The position numbers and the translations under genes were made by a program. A stretch of 64,000 nt of DNA from Microbacterium sp. JZ31. Its GTDB lineage: Bacteria; Actinomycetota; Actinomycetes; Actinomycetales; Microbacteriaceae. The notes under the pieces are model-generated. The model worked only from the letters and a program-made list of their open reading frames with translations, did not search any database and was not told the origin of the DNA. Shown here piece by piece: positions 48,405 to 58,972 of this stretch; within the stretch, counting starts at the first letter, position 1; each line of letters begins with the position of its first letter. The stretch covers positions 496,001 to 560,000 of the forward strand of contig NZ_CP017661.1 in the NCBI RefSeq assembly GCF_016805985.1, read 5' to 3'.

Positions 48405-49599
48405 GCGCGCCTCCCCCGGGGAAGCGGATGTGCACCTGCGTGCCGACGCCTCCCGCGCCGGGCGCGACCGTCGCCGATCCGCCGATCCGGCGCAGCCGCC
48501 CGATGATCGACTCGCGCACGCCGAGGCGATCCGCCGGCACCGCCTGGGGATCGAAGCCGGGACCGCGATCGCGCACGTAGACGTCGACGGATCCGGGGGA
48601 GCCCTCGATGTAGACGGACACCTCCCCGCCCGCGTGCCGCGCGGCGTTGAGCATCGCCTCGCGGGCTGCCGCGGCGACCTCGCCGCTGGCGCGCTCGGTG
48701 GATGTGCCGGCCGACACGACCGTCATCACGACCTCGTAGTCGAGCTCGAGCGCCGATCCGTAGTCCCGCAGGTCGGTCGCGAGGTCGCTGTCGGCCGGGG
48801 TGTCGCCGTCGTAGAGCCACGCGCGCAGCTCCCGCTCCTGGGCGCGCGCCAGTCGCCCGGCCTCGCTCGACGCGCCGGCGCGGTTCTGGATGAGAGCGAG
48901 CGTCTGCAGCACGGAGTCGTGCAGGTGGGCGGCCATCTCGGCGCGATGCTCGTCGCGGATCGCCGTGACCCGCGCGGTCTGCAGCTCGCGATATCGGGAC
49001 ACGAGGGTCGGCGTCCAGACGAGCGCGGCGCAGACCATGGCGCCGAGCGCGCTGACGAGCATCAGGAACCAGAAGTTCTCGCGGCCGTTGTCCGCAGCAT
49101 CGAGGAACAGCGGGACGGCGGCGAGGGCGAGAACGGTCGCGGCGATGCGTGCCGCCACGTCGTGGCGCTCCCCGCGACTGGGATCCCGGCGGTCCACCAG
49201 CGCGGACCACACCCCGGCGAGGAGGGCGAGCCCGATGGCCAGGTAGATCGGGATCAGCGTGGCGGGCGGAAGCCAGGCGCGCCCCGTGCCGTTGTGATAG
49301 CGGCCGATCGAGAGCAGGAGCAGGACGGCGGCGGTGCCGAGCAGCAGGACCGCGACGGGGGTGCGTCGCGTGCCGCGCACGGGAACGGGCTCCGCGGGGG
49401 TCAGCACCCATAGCCAGAGATAGAGGACGGCGCCGACGCCCCAGAAGGCGGTCGCCGCGACGAACAGCGTCCGCACGATGCCGACGGGCCAATCGAGGTG
49501 CCGCGCGAGACCTTCGCCGACGCCCGAGAGGACGGTGTCGCGCGGCCGCAGCAGCGGGGGAGCGGGGCGCGTGCGTCGCGCGGGCGAGAGGACCGTCAT
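48397..49599 (-). CDS. PspC-domain sensor histidine kinase
   Basis: 400 residues from ATG 49599. The N-terminal PspC domain (about 15-75) has DTVLSGVGEGLARHLDWPVG and a helix with LYLWLWVLTP. About four more membrane helices follow. A HisKA_3-type dimerisation helix carries the phospho-His in MAAHLHDSVLQTLALIQ, and the C-terminal ATPase has AAREAMLNAARHAGG and VRDRGPGFD. DesK/LiaS-like kinases of this kind sense envelope stress. It is divergent from a PspC membrane protein gene and coupled to the response regulator. Confidence 0.92.
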   Translation of the reverse strand: MTVLSPARRTRPAPPLLRPRDTVLSGVGEGLARHLDWPVGIVRTLFVAATAFWGVGAVLYLWLWVLTPAEPVPVRGTRRTPVAVLLLGTAAVLLLLSIGRYHNGTGRAWLPPATLIPIYLAIGLALLAGVWSALVDRRDPSRGERHDVAARIAATVLALAAVPLFLDAADNGRENFWFLMLVSALGAMVCAALVWTPTLVSRYRELQTARVTAIRDEHRAEMAAHLHDSVLQTLALIQNRAGASSEAGRLARAQERELRAWLYDGDTPADSDLATDLRDYGSALELDYEVVMTVVSAGTSTERASGEVAAAAREAMLNAARHAGGEVSVYIEGSPGSVDVYVRDRGPGFDPQAVPADRLGVRESIIGRLRRIGGSATVAPGAGGVGTQVHIRFPGGGARG

Positions 49600-49640
49600 G
49601 GCTTCATGTAAGCACCGCGGAACGCGCCGGCGCGGTGGTT

Positions 49641-49667
49641 TGAGGGTCGGATCAGGGATGTCCCTCA
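49641..49667. promoter_or_regulatory. Dyad in the PspC kinase/PspC protein divergent promoter
   Basis: TGAGGG (49641-49646) is matched by CCCTCA (49662-49667), with a nested AGGGA-TG-TCCCT. It lies in the 104-bp gap between divergent genes and is a candidate site for the neighbouring response regulator. Confidence 0.4.
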
Positions 49668-49703
49668 TAGCCGCGGGCACGCGGCCGCGGTGACGATGGA
49701 GCC

Positions 49704-51167
49704 ATGACCCCGCACACGGCCCCTGTCAACGCGCCGCCGAGCGCCCCCGCGGCGGCGGCGGCGTCCGCGCCGCGGTCCGCCGACGCTGAGGGACGGCTCT
49801 TCCTCTGGCTGCGTGAGGTCGGCGTCGTACGCGAGGACGGCTGGCTCGGCGGTGTGTGCGCCGCGATCGCGCATCGTACGGGCATCGATCCTCTCGTCGT
49901 GCGGGGCATCGTGGTCGCGATCACGGTGCTCGGCTTCCCCGCGCTGTGGTTCTATGCGCTGGCGTGGGCCCTGCTGCCGGATTGGGCGGGGCGGATCCCG
50001 CTGCAGATGCGCACCGGCTCCGCGCCGGCGCTGCTCGGTGCGGCGGCGACCGCGGCCGCGGGGCTGCTGGTGACCTGGGCGGGCAACTCGCTCCTGGAAG
50101 CAGTGGCGATGTCCGCCGTCGAGGGCTGGGCGCGCCCGGTCCTGGAAGCCGGCTTCTGGTTCGCGGGTCTCGGTGCCGTCGTCTTCGTCCTGATCCTTCT
50201 CCTGCGCCGTCGATGGGCAGGAAGCACACTCCCCCTTGCGGGGGTCGACGGCGCGGTGTCGGGCACAGCCGCCGTCTCCGGCGGGGCGGTTTCGGGTACC
50301 GCCCCGCCCCCATCCATCCCGGAGCCGGTCGAGCCGCTGGCGCCGGAGCTCGCGACCGTCGAGGAACTCGAGGCATGGCGTGCGCAGCATGCCGCATGGC
50401 GCGAGCAGCACGATGCCTGGAGACGGGCGCAGGCCGATGGCTCCGCGCAGGCCGAGGAGCGGGCGCGGCGTGCCGCCGAGCGGGCTGCCTTCCGCGCCGA
50501 GGCCGCGCGCGTGCGCGCCGAGCGGCGGGCGGCGAAGCCGCGCACGTCGATCGCGTTCGTGGTGATCACGGTCGGAGTGGCCGTCGTCGCGGCGACCGCG
50601 GTGTGGCTCGCGTTCCAGCCCTATGCCGACGAGCGGGCCTGGCAGGCGGCGGTGCTCTCCGCGGCCGCTGTGACCGCGCTGGCCATGGTGGTTGCGGGCA
50701 TCCGGCGGCGGCGCAGCGGGCTGCTCGCCGCCGTGTCCGCAATGCTGCTGGTCATCGGCGGGTCGGGGCTCGCGACGCATGCGGTCGATGACCTCGTCGG
50801 ACCGGATCGCTACGTGCCGGTGACCGCCGGCGAGCAGCAGATTTCTCAGCCCTTCGGGCAGCTCAACCTCGAGGTCGGCGGGTCCTTCGGTGCTTCGGGC
50901 GTGACGCGCATAGAGAAGGGAACGGGCTCGGTGTGGATGTCGGTGTACCCCGGCGCGGACGTCGAGTTTCGCACGGTCCATGACTCGGGCGAGGTGTTCG
51001 TCGAATACCTCGACGCGTCGGGCCTCCCGACGCGTCAGGAGGCGGTCACCGCGGAGGACGGCCGCTTCAGCTGGCAGCACGACGATCCAGATGTGCGGAA
51101 GACCCGCACGATCGTGCTGGATCAGGACGATGTCGATGTCTACATCCAGGTGTGGGGAGAGCAGTGA
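49704..51167 (+). CDS. PspC-domain membrane protein with coiled coil and C-terminal sensor-like domain
   Basis: 487 residues. An Ala/Pro-rich start is followed by PspC (about 40-95: VREDGWLGGVCAAIAHRTGI, FPALWFYALAWALLPDW), two helices (about 105-170), a charged coiled coil rich in Glu/Ala/Arg/Gln (about 215-285), and three more helices. A C-terminal extracytoplasmic beta domain (about 375-487) recalls LiaF/DUF4097-like modules. The PspC-plus-beta layout suits a membrane partner of the divergent PspC kinase, in the manner of LiaF/PspC modules. Coupled to a small membrane protein (TGATG). Confidence 0.85.
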   Translation: MTPHTAPVNAPPSAPAAAAASAPRSADAEGRLFLWLREVGVVREDGWLGGVCAAIAHRTGIDPLVVRGIVVAITVLGFPALWFYALAWALLPDWAGRIPLQMRTGSAPALLGAAATAAAGLLVTWAGNSLLEAVAMSAVEGWARPVLEAGFWFAGLGAVVFVLILLLRRRWAGSTLPLAGVDGAVSGTAAVSGGAVSGTAPPPSIPEPVEPLAPELATVEELEAWRAQHAAWREQHDAWRRAQADGSAQAEERARRAAERAAFRAEAARVRAERRAAKPRTSIAFVVITVGVAVVAATAVWLAFQPYADERAWQAAVLSAAAVTALAMVVAGIRRRRSGLLAAVSAMLLVIGGSGLATHAVDDLVGPDRYVPVTAGEQQISQPFGQLNLEVGGSFGASGVTRIEKGTGSVWMSVYPGADVEFRTVHDSGEVFVEYLDASGLPTRQEAVTAEDGRFSWQHDDPDVRKTRTIVLDQDDVDVYIQVWGEQ

Positions 51168-51511
51168 TGAGCACGCAGACGACGCGCCCCACGGTCCCGT
51201 GGGCGGGCATCCTGTTCGGCACGCTGTTCGCACTCGCCGCGGGCGCAGGCATCCTGCTCCTGGCGCGTCCGGACATGCTCGAGGCGGTCTTCCTGGGCAT
51301 CCGCCCGCTGCTGTTCGACCTGCGCCCGGAGTGGTTCGGTGCCCTCGTGCCCCTCGCCATCGGCGCGCTGGTCATCGCCGGCGGCGTGTTCTTCGCGGTG
51401 CGGCGCGGAGAGCGCGGCCCCTCCGCGCCGGATGCGCGGAGGGAAGCACCGCAGGTGGACGGCCCGAAAGCTGGTGGCACGCACGTCGACGTCATAACGA
51501 AGGCGGGATGA
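51167..51511 (+). CDS. Two-helix membrane protein downstream of the PspC protein
   Basis: 114 residues from ATG 51167, which overlaps the previous stop by one base and has GGGGAGAG upstream. Two hydrophobic helices (AGILFGTLFALAAGAGILLL and LVPLAIGALVIAGGVFFAV) are followed by a charged, disordered tail ending VDVITKAG. No family recognised; a probable accessory of the PspC module by coupling. Confidence 0.7.
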   Translation: MSTQTTRPTVPWAGILFGTLFALAAGAGILLLARPDMLEAVFLGIRPLLFDLRPEWFGALVPLAIGALVIAGGVFFAVRRGERGPSAPDARREAPQVDGPKAGGTHVDVITKAG

Positions 51512-51580
51512 GGCCGTCCGGGCGCTGAGAGCACGGAACCATCCGGTCCTGCCTTCCCTGGGCGGATCCTTCCGCCGAGA

Positions 51581-53905
51581 TCAGCCGCGCAGCGGCACCG
51601 CCATCTCTGCCCCCGCCGCTACGCGCACGGCGCGGCGCTCGCCGCGGCCCACGACCACCGTGGCCTCCCCGTCGTCCGGGCCGTCGTTGTGCAGGATGAC
51701 CTCGGTCGCCGCTCCGTCTGCCCATGAGATGTCGACGCGCCAGCCGCCGCGGGCCCGGAGACCGCGCACCGAGCCGGCCTGCCAGGCGGTGGGAAGCGCC
51801 GGCAGGATGCGCAGCACGCCGTCGTGGCTCTGCAGCAGCATCTCCGCCATGGCGGCCGTCATGCCGCAGTTGCCGTCGACCTGGAACGGCGGGTGCGCCG
51901 AGAACAGGTTCGGGTACAGACCGCCGCGGTGACCGCCGCCGCCCTGTGCGGGCCGCATGCCCGTGCGCAGCGCGGCGTGCGCCTCGTCCGCGCGCTCGAG
52001 GCGGGCCCACAGGGCGGCCTTCCACGCGAGCGACCATCCCGTCGACTCCGGGCCGCGCAGCTCGAGCGTGCGGGCCGCCGCCGCTGCCAGCTCGGGCGTG
52101 GCGTGCGGAGTCACCGAACCGAGCGGGAACAGCCCCACGAGGTGCGACACGTGCCGGTGCTCGGGCTCGGCCTCCACGACATCGTCGGCCCATTCGCGCA
52201 GCTCGCCGCGCGGTCCGACGGACGGCTGCGGCAGTAGGGCCGCGGATCGCTCGAGCGCGTCGAGTGCGTCGTCCCGCGCTCCGAGCTCGGTCGCGGCGGC
52301 GCGCGTCGCGCGGGCGAGCCACCGGATGAGCTCGACGTCCATCGTCGCCGAGAGGCCGACGCCCGTCGGGCGGCCGTCCGCGGCGACGTGCGTGTTCTCG
52401 GGCGACGTGGACGGCGCCGTCCAGGCTCTCGTGCCGTCGTCCTGCACCCAGTCGGCCGCGAATCGCGTTGCGCCGATCAGGACGGGCCAGACGGTCTCGC
52501 GCAGGAACACCGGATCGGGCGCGAACAGGTGGCGCTCCCACAGGTGCTGCGCGAGCCACAGCCCGCCCATCGCCCACGACGCCCACGACGGATCGCCGCG
52601 GCCCGCTCCCACCGGGCCGGCGTGCGCCCACGCGTCCGAGTTGTGGTGTGCGACCCAGCCGTCCGCGTCGTACAGGCGGCGGGCGGCATCCGGACCGGTC
52701 CCGGCCGCCAACCGCTCGATGAATCGCAGCAGCGGCTCGTGGCACTCGGCGAGGCCCGTCGTCTCCGCGGGCCAGTAGGCCATCTGGGTGTTGATGTTGA
52801 TCGTGTAGGCGCTCGACCACGGGCCGGGAAGCCACGGGTTCCAGATCCCCTGCAGCGTCATCGGCAGCCCGCCGGGGCGCGACGACGCCATCACGAGATA
52901 GCGGCCGTAGTGGAAGCACAGCGCGGCAAGGCCCGGGTCGTCCTGCGCGACCGCGCGGGCGACGCGCTCGGTGGTCGGCAGGACGGCGGCGCCGGGCGCA
53001 TCCGGCAGCGTCAGCTCGACGCGGTCGTAGAGCTCGCGATGCGCCGCGACGTGCGCGGCGCGATCCGGCGCCTCCCGCACGAGGGCGAGTGCCGCCGCCA
53101 CCGCATCGGCCTCGGCGACCGGCGGACGCGCCTGCGGCTCGTGCGTCGCGCCCGTGCCGATCAGGATGACGTGTTCGGTGGCGGACCTGGTGCGCAGGAG
53201 GTCGCCGTCGACGCGGGCGTCCGGGTCGTGCGCCGCGCGGATCGCGACGACGAGGCGGGCCGGCGACGCCTCGTCGTAGCGCACGGGCTCGGGCACGTCC
53301 TCGTGGCCGGGCGCGACGTCCACGGGCGGCAGCAGGGTGGTCGCGAGGGCGCCCTCGGCGGCCGAGCGTCCGATCACGCGCAGCGGCGACGTGAACTCCA
53401 CGACGAGTCGCACGGGCCGGTCGGCCGTCACACGGTGCACGATCGCACCGCCCGCGGCGTCGGCCCACGTCTCGTGACGCACGCCGCCGCGCTCGTGCGA
53501 CGCGACCGCGTCGCGGAGGTCGAGCCGGCGCATGTACGGGTCGTCGACCGCTGCGGCTGCGGGCTCGTCGCCGTCGGCCTCGACGCGGATGTCGACATCG
53601 CCGAGCGGCAGATAGGCCTGCACCCACGGGGTCTGCAGGCGCTTCAGGTGGTCCTCGGCGGCGCGCACGTCGCCGCGCGAGAGGGCCTCGCGCGCCGCCC
53701 GCAGGTCGTCCGCCCCGCCGGGCACGGCCGCGAGCGGATCGGACGGCGGGCCCGACCAGGCGCGCACGTCGTTCAGATGCAGGTGCTCTCCCGGTGCCCC
53801 GTTCCGGGCGGCTCCGCGGCACATCGCCGCTCGGATGCCGTTGCCCACGGGCAGCGCCTCGATCCAGTGCTCGGCGGGCCGGTCGTCGCGCAGCTCGTGT
53901 GTCAT
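51581..53905 (-). CDS. GH95 family alpha-L-fucosidase/galactosidase
   Basis: 774 residues from ATG 53905; the frame upstream is open far into the opposite-strand gene but has no coding character. The N-terminal beta-sandwich starts [20 protein letters not shown]. The (alpha/alpha)6 barrel carries GH95 marks: [57 protein letters not shown] and [18 protein letters not shown]. No signal peptide is seen, so it probably acts on imported oligosaccharides. Monocistronic. Confidence 0.9.
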   Translation of the reverse strand: MTHELRDDRPAEHWIEALPVGNGIRAAMCRGAARNGAPGEHLHLNDVRAWSGPPSDPLAAVPGGADDLRAAREALSRGDVRAAEDHLKRLQTPWVQAYLPLGDVDIRVEADGDEPAAAAVDDPYMRRLDLRDAVASHERGGVRHETWADAAGGAIVHRVTADRPVRLVVEFTSPLRVIGRSAAEGALATTLLPPVDVAPGHEDVPEPVRYDEASPARLVVAIRAAHDPDARVDGDLLRTRSATEHVILIGTGATHEPQARPPVAEADAVAAALALVREAPDRAAHVAAHRELYDRVELTLPDAPGAAVLPTTERVARAVAQDDPGLAALCFHYGRYLVMASSRPGGLPMTLQGIWNPWLPGPWSSAYTININTQMAYWPAETTGLAECHEPLLRFIERLAAGTGPDAARRLYDADGWVAHHNSDAWAHAGPVGAGRGDPSWASWAMGGLWLAQHLWERHLFAPDPVFLRETVWPVLIGATRFAADWVQDDGTRAWTAPSTSPENTHVAADGRPTGVGLSATMDVELIRWLARATRAAATELGARDDALDALERSAALLPQPSVGPRGELREWADDVVEAEPEHRHVSHLVGLFPLGSVTPHATPELAAAAARTLELRGPESTGWSLAWKAALWARLERADEAHAALRTGMRPAQGGGGHRGGLYPNLFSAHPPFQVDGNCGMTAAMAEMLLQSHDGVLRILPALPTAWQAGSVRGLRARGGWRVDISWADGAATEVILHNDGPDDGEATVVVGRGERRAVRVAAGAEMAVPLRG

Positions 53906-53947
53906 CACGCTCACGCTAGTGTCGGTGGGCCCGTCTAGCCTCGGAAC

Positions 53948-56900
53948 GTGCGTTACATCGAGTCCGAGTCCCGCGTCGTGTGGAGCGCGAGCGACCTGAA
54001 GGTCGCCGCCGAGTGCGAGTTCGCGTGGCTGCGGGCGCTCGACGCGAAGGCCGGGCGCATCGCCGCGGTCGAGGAGCCCGAGGATGAGATGCTCGAGCGT
54101 GCCGCGCGCCTGGGCGACAAGCACGAGGAGCAGGTGCTCGCGCACTACCGGGAAGAGCTCGGGTCCGCCGTGATCGAGATCGAGCGGGCCGCGTCCTCCG
54201 ACGCCGCGGCGATGGCGGCCGTGCTGGACGCGACGGCGGCGGCGCTGCGGGATCCGGACGCGCGCATCGTCTTCCAGGCTGCGTTCTCGACCGACGAGTT
54301 CGTCGGCTTCGCCGACTTCCTGCTGCGCGAGCCGGATGGCCGGTGGCGCGTGCAGGACTCCAAGCTCGCCCGCCGGGCGAAGGTCACGGCGCTCATGCAG
54401 CTCGCGGCCTACGTCGATCAGCTCGACCGCCTCGGCATCCCGCGCTCGGACGAGGTCGACCTGCTGCTCGGCGACGGCACGACGTCGACGCACGCGGTCG
54501 ACGACCTGCTGCCGCTGTTCTTCGTGCGCCGCGCGCGGCTGCGCGCGCTGATCGCCGACCGGCGCCTCGACCGGGGAGCGGCGGGCGAGCCGATCGCCTG
54601 GGCGGACTCGCGCGGCGACCTCGGCGTCGTCGCGTGCGGGCGATGCGCGACGTGCGAGCAGGAGGTCGTCGCGACGCGCGACGTGCTGCTCGTCGCCGGG
54701 ATGCGCCCCGTGCAGCGCGACCGCCTGCGCGCCGCGGGCATCCGAACGATCGACGAGCTCGCGGCCGCCGAGGCGGGGCCGGCGGGGATGAACCCCGAGA
54801 CCTTCGCGGGGCTGCGCATCCAGGCGCGACTGCAGCTGGCGTCGCCCGCCGGCGTGCCGGATCCCGCGGGGGAGTCCGAGAAAACCGCGCCGCTGTACGA
54901 GGTGGTGCTGCCGGAGGCGCTCGCGACGATGCCGCGTCCCGACCTCGGCGACATCTTCTTCGACTTCGAGGGCGATCCGCTCTACACCGAGCCCGGCGCC
55001 GCCGACCGCTGGGGCATCGACTACCTGTTCGGCTGGGTCGACCTGCAGGAGCAGTACACGCCGCTGTGGGCGCACACCTTCGCGGACGAGAAGGAAGCGC
55101 TCGAGCGCTTCTGCGACTTCGTCGCCGCTCGTCGTGCCGCCCACCCCGGCATGCACATCTACCACTACGCGCCGTACGAGCCCACGCACCTGGCGGCGAT
55201 GGCCGCGCGGCACGGCGTGCGCGAGGCCGACGTCGACCGCATGCTGCGCGACGAGCTGTTCGTCGACCTGTACCCGATCGTGCGGCGCGCGCTGCGCGTC
55301 GGATCGCGCTCGTACTCGATCAAGAAGCTCGAGCCGCTGTACATGGGCGACGAGGTGCGCACGCAGGACGTGCAGCAGGGCGGCGACTCGATCCTGCGCT
55401 ACGTCGAGGCGCGCGAGCTCCTCGCAGCGGGCGACGACGCCGCGGCGCGCGTCATCTTGGACGACCTCGCCGACTACAACCGCTACGACTGCGTCTCGAC
55501 GCGGCGCCTGCGCGACTGGCTCGTCGAGCGCGCGCGGGAGACCCGCATGCTGCCCGCGCGGCCCGACGAGCTCGAGGCCTTCACGTACGAGCCCTCGCCG
55601 CTCGCCCTGGCGCTCACCGCACGCGCGGCGGACGGCGACCCGGATCATCCCGACACCGTCGCGCTGCGTCTCGGTGCCGCGGCGATCGACTACTACCCGC
55701 GCGAGCGCAAGAGCTTCTGGCAAGGGCACTTCCAGCGCCTGCGCGAGCCGCTCTCGCTGTGGGCGGACACACGCGACGTGATCGCGGTCGACGCCGTCCG
55801 CACGCGCGTGCTCGAGGACTGGGGCGTGCCCGACGGCGGCCGCGCCGTGCGGCGGATCGTCGAGCTGCGCGGCGACGTCGCCCCCGGCACGCGCCTCAAG
55901 GAGGGGGTGCAGCCGTTCGTGCTGTACGCCCGGCCCGCGCCGTTCCCGTCCGACGCGTCGTCACGCTGGATCCACGTCGCGCGCGCCGTCGAGGTGGTCG
56001 CCGAACTCGACGACGGCGTCGTGGTGTCCGAGACGTCGATCGGCGGCGAGACGTGGAGCGAGCTGCCGCTGGCCGTGACTCCCGCGGCGCCGCCGCAGGC
56101 GGGCAACCAGCAGAAGTCGATCGACGCCTGGGCAGAGGCGCTGCTCGCATCGGGCGACGCGTTCCCGGCCGACCCCGCGACGGACATCCTGCGTCGTCGC
56201 CCGCCTCGCACCCGGTCGGGCGCCCTCCCGACGCCCGACGGCGATGACGTCGGCGCGATCGTCGCGGCCGTGCGCGATCTCGACCGCAGCTACCTCGCCG
56301 TGCAGGGCCCGCCCGGGACGGGGAAGACCTACGTCGGCTCGCACGTCATCGCGGCACTCGTGCGCGAGCACGGTTTCAAGGTCGGCGTCGTGGCGCAGTC
56401 GCACGCGGTCGTCGAGAACATGCTCGACCGGATCGTCGGGGCCGGGGTGCCTGCATCGCTCGTCGGCAAGGCGCTCAAGTCGGGCGCGACGGGCGCCGAG
56501 CCGAGCTTCACCGTGATCCAGAAGAACGGCGTACCCGCGTTCGCGGCCGAGCGGCCGGACGGCTACGTGGTCGGCGGCACCGCATGGGACTTCGCACACG
56601 AGGCCCGCGTGCCGCGCGGCAGCCTCGACCTGCTCGTGATCGACGAGGCGGGGCAGTTCTCGCTCGCCTCGACAATCGCGGTCTCGCTCGCCGCCACGCG
56701 GCTGCTGCTGCTCGGCGACCCGCAGCAGCTGCCGCAGGTGAGCCAGGGCACCCATCCCGAGCCGGTCGACACGTCCGCGCTCGGCTGGGTCATGGACGGC
56801 GAGCAGGTCATCCCCGCCACGCAGGGCTACTTCCTCGCACGCTCCTGGCGCATGCACCCGGCCGTCTCGGCGGCCGTCTCCCGGCTGTCGTACGCCGGTC

Positions 56901-57502
56901 GCCTCGCGTCGCACGGCCCCGCGGCGCTGCGCGCGATCGACGGCATCGAGCCCGGGCTGCGCGTGCTGCCCGTGCGGCATCACGGCAACGCCACCGCCTC
57001 GCCGGAGGAGGCCGCCGAGGTCGTGCGCATCGCGCGCGAGATGATCGGCCGCGCGTTCACCGACATCGAGATCGGCGACGGCGGCACCGGCTCGGCATGC
57101 CCGCCGCGCCCCCTGACGCAGGCGGATGTGATCGTGGTCGCGCCGTACAACGCCCAGGTGCAGTGCGTCGAGCAGGCGCTGGCCGAGAACGGCCTCGCCG
57201 AGGTGCGCGTCGGCACCGTCGACCGCTTCCAGGGACAGGAGGCCGCGGTCTCGATCGTCACGCTCGCCGCCTCGAGCGGACGCGACGCGCCCCGCGGATC
57301 CGATTTCCTGCTGCTGCAGAACCGCCTCAACGTCGCGATCTCGCGTGCGATGGTCGCGGCGTACCTGATCCACTCGCCGGCCCTGCTCGACGACCTGCCA
57401 CGCCATGCCGACGGCGTCGCGCGGATGAGCGCGTTCGCCCGCCTCGTCGGCTTCGAGGAGAAGCCGGCGGCTCAGCCGGTCAGCCCCGCACCCGTGGCAT
57501 AG
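53948..57502 (+). CDS. Multidomain RecB-like nuclease/RNase H-like/SF1 helicase (TM0106 type)
   Basis: 1184 residues from GTG 53948. Order: RecB-like PD-(D/E)xK nuclease (about 10-215: [20 protein letters not shown] then KLA), a Cys cluster GRCATCEQE with a helix-hairpin-helix-like segment (about 235-300), a DnaQ/RNase H-like exonuclease (about 330-540: [30 protein letters not shown]), then a UPF1/DNA2-like SF1 helicase (Walker A GPPGTGKT about 787, Walker B VIDEAGQF about 899, [11 protein letters not shown] about 1088, [10 protein letters not shown]). A DNA or RNA end-processing role in repair or defence is inferred. No partner gene is adjacent. Confidence 0.9.
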   Translation: MRYIESESRVVWSASDLKVAAECEFAWLRALDAKAGRIAAVEEPEDEMLERAARLGDKHEEQVLAHYREELGSAVIEIERAASSDAAAMAAVLDATAAALRDPDARIVFQAAFSTDEFVGFADFLLREPDGRWRVQDSKLARRAKVTALMQLAAYVDQLDRLGIPRSDEVDLLLGDGTTSTHAVDDLLPLFFVRRARLRALIADRRLDRGAAGEPIAWADSRGDLGVVACGRCATCEQEVVATRDVLLVAGMRPVQRDRLRAAGIRTIDELAAAEAGPAGMNPETFAGLRIQARLQLASPAGVPDPAGESEKTAPLYEVVLPEALATMPRPDLGDIFFDFEGDPLYTEPGAADRWGIDYLFGWVDLQEQYTPLWAHTFADEKEALERFCDFVAARRAAHPGMHIYHYAPYEPTHLAAMAARHGVREADVDRMLRDELFVDLYPIVRRALRVGSRSYSIKKLEPLYMGDEVRTQDVQQGGDSILRYVEARELLAAGDDAAARVILDDLADYNRYDCVSTRRLRDWLVERARETRMLPARPDELEAFTYEPSPLALALTARAADGDPDHPDTVALRLGAAAIDYYPRERKSFWQGHFQRLREPLSLWADTRDVIAVDAVRTRVLEDWGVPDGGRAVRRIVELRGDVAPGTRLKEGVQPFVLYARPAPFPSDASSRWIHVARAVEVVAELDDGVVVSETSIGGETWSELPLAVTPAAPPQAGNQQKSIDAWAEALLASGDAFPADPATDILRRRPPRTRSGALPTPDGDDVGAIVAAVRDLDRSYLAVQGPPGTGKTYVGSHVIAALVREHGFKVGVVAQSHAVVENMLDRIVGAGVPASLVGKALKSGATGAEPSFTVIQKNGVPAFAAERPDGYVVGGTAWDFAHEARVPRGSLDLLVIDEAGQFSLASTIAVSLAATRLLLLGDPQQLPQVSQGTHPEPVDTSALGWVMDGEQVIPATQGYFLARSWRMHPAVSAAVSRLSYAGRLASHGPAALRAIDGIEPGLRVLPVRHHGNATASPEEAAEVVRIAREMIGRAFTDIEIGDGGTGSACPPRPLTQADVIVVAPYNAQVQCVEQALAENGLAEVRVGTVDRFQGQEAAVSIVTLAASSGRDAPRGSDFLLLQNRLNVAISRAMVAAYLIHSPALLDDLPRHADGVARMSAFARLVGFEEKPAAQPVSPAPVA

Positions 57503-58449
57503 CGGGCGACGAGTCGCGCTCCCAGCCGCGCGAGCTCGTCTCGCACCTGCTGCGGCCCGATCACCTCCGTCACCGCCGCCCACCCCGCGAGCTGCTCCGC
57601 GAGCGCCTGCGCGGTATGCGCCCGCGCCTCGACGATCGTCCGGCCGCCGTCTGCCGCGCCGAGCACCGTCGCCTGCGCGCCGAACAGCCTGAGCAGGGCC
57701 TCCGTCGCGGCGGCCTCGACCACCACGGTCGCCGCGACCGCGCCGCGCAGGCCCTCGATGCGCTCGGATGCCCGGCGCCACGCGGCAGCGAGATCGAAGC
57801 CCGCGTCGCGCGGCACGACCTCGTCGCGCGGCGTCGCGGATCGGATGCGGTCGACCCGGTACAGGCGCGGCTCGTCATGGCGGCCCATGCCCCGCCGATG
57901 GGCGAGCAGATACCAGCGGGTCCCACGCGCCGCGACGCCGAGCGGCGCGACGTCGACCCAGTGCGGGGATCCGTCCACGGACGCGTAGGCCAGGGAGACG
58001 ACCCGGCCGTGCGCGACCGCCGCCTGCAGCACGGGCAGCAGCTCGGGCGCATCGACGGGAGCCTCGCCCCACGGCACGTCGTCGCGCACGGTCGACGCGA
58101 TCGCACGCTCGGCGCCCTCGCGGAAGCTCGCGGGAAGCGCCTGCAGCAGCTTCCGGATCGCGGCGCCGGCCTCGGCCGGAGCGCCGCGCGTCTGCCCGAG
58201 CAGCGCGAACAGCGCGGTCGCCTCCGGTTCGGTCAGGCCCGTGAGGTTCGTCCGCGCACCGCCCAGCAGGCGCCAGCCGCCCCCGCGTCCGCGTTGCGGG
58301 TAGACCGGCACGCCCGCGGCGGACAGCGCCTCGAGGTCGCGCCGCGCTGTCGCGACGGACACCTCGAGCTCCGCCGCGAGCTCGGCGGCGGTCACGGCGT
58401 CGCGCGCCTGCAGCGCGAACAGCACGCGGAGAAGTCGGTCGGCCCGCAT
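57472..58449 (-). CDS. WYL-domain transcriptional regulator (YafY-like)
   Basis: 325 residues. The N-terminal HTH_11/DeoR-like helix-turn-helix reads MRADRLLRVLFALQARDAVT, AAELAAELEVSVATARRDLE and the wing VPVYPQRGRGGGWRL. The WYL domain at about 140-215 has VSLAYAS, GVAARGTRWYLLAHRRG and RLYRVDRI; a WCX-type C terminus follows. It diverges from the VOC gene across an AAGTGCTC/GAGCACTT dyad and probably controls it. The 3' end overlaps that of the convergent nuclease-helicase gene by 31 bases. Confidence 0.9.
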   Translation of the reverse strand: MRADRLLRVLFALQARDAVTAAELAAELEVSVATARRDLEALSAAGVPVYPQRGRGGGWRLLGGARTNLTGLTEPEATALFALLGQTRGAPAEAGAAIRKLLQALPASFREGAERAIASTVRDDVPWGEAPVDAPELLPVLQAAVAHGRVVSLAYASVDGSPHWVDVAPLGVAARGTRWYLLAHRRGMGRHDEPRLYRVDRIRSATPRDEVVPRDAGFDLAAAWRRASERIEGLRGAVAATVVVEAAATEALLRLFGAQATVLGAADGGRTIVEARAHTAQALAEQLAGWAAVTEVIGPQQVRDELARLGARLVARYATGAGLTG

Positions 58450-58468
58450 GCCGCGACGATCTCACAAA

Positions 58469-58491
58469 AAGTGCTCAGAAGAAGAGCACTT
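58469..58491. promoter_or_regulatory. Operator candidate between WYL regulator and VOC gene
   Basis: AAGTGCTC and GAGCACTT form a perfect eight-base dyad around AGAAGAA. It lies 20 bases from the WYL start and 56 bases from the VOC start, so one bound regulator could affect both genes. Confidence 0.6.
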
Positions 58492-58546
58492 CACGCGGGA
58501 GGCTCGAAGCAGGACGTGAAGGGCACGTCCGGAAGAGGAGAGGATC

Positions 58547-58942
58547 ATGCTTCGCGGACTTGCGAACCTGAACGTCGTCGCCGACGACATGACCGGAGCG
58601 GTCGAGTGGTACACCCGCGTGTTCGGTGAGCCGCCCTACTTCGTGCGCCCCGAGGAGGGCCCGCCGCAGTACGCGGAATGGCGCTTCGGCGACGACGAGG
58701 ACGAGTTCGCGCTGCTGAGCAGCGCGTTCCGCCCGAGCCTGGCGGAGCCCGGGGGAGCGCTTGCGTACTTCCACGTGGACGACATCCGTGCGGGCGTCGA
58801 CTGGATGACGGGGCTCGGGGCGCGCGCCGTGGATCCCGTCATGGAGCGCGGCGGCGGATTCTGGACCGCTTCGTTCGCCGACCCGTTCGGCAACCTGATC
58901 GGCCTGATGCAGAGCCCCCACTGGCGGGACGCTCACGCCTGA
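58547..58942 (+). CDS. VOC family protein
   Basis: 131 residues, a single glyoxalase/bleomycin-resistance/dioxygenase domain. NLNVVADDMTGAVEWYTRVF opens the first beta-alpha-beta-beta-beta unit; ALAYFHVDDIRAGVDWM and ASFADPFGNLIGLMQSP form the second. The AGGAGAGG ribosome site lies a few bases upstream. Target of the divergent WYL regulator by context. Substrate unknown. Confidence 0.86.
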   Translation: MLRGLANLNVVADDMTGAVEWYTRVFGEPPYFVRPEEGPPQYAEWRFGDDEDEFALLSSAFRPSLAEPGGALAYFHVDDIRAGVDWMTGLGARAVDPVMERGGGFWTASFADPFGNLIGLMQSPHWRDAHA

Positions 58943-58972
58943 GGCGCGTGTGCGGTCAGATCGAGCGGTGAG

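Noticed and set aside
53906..55729. N-terminal extension of the GH95 gene to more than 1300 residues
   Set aside because: The extra part is antisense of the nuclease-helicase gene; the GH95 fold begins right after ATG 53905.
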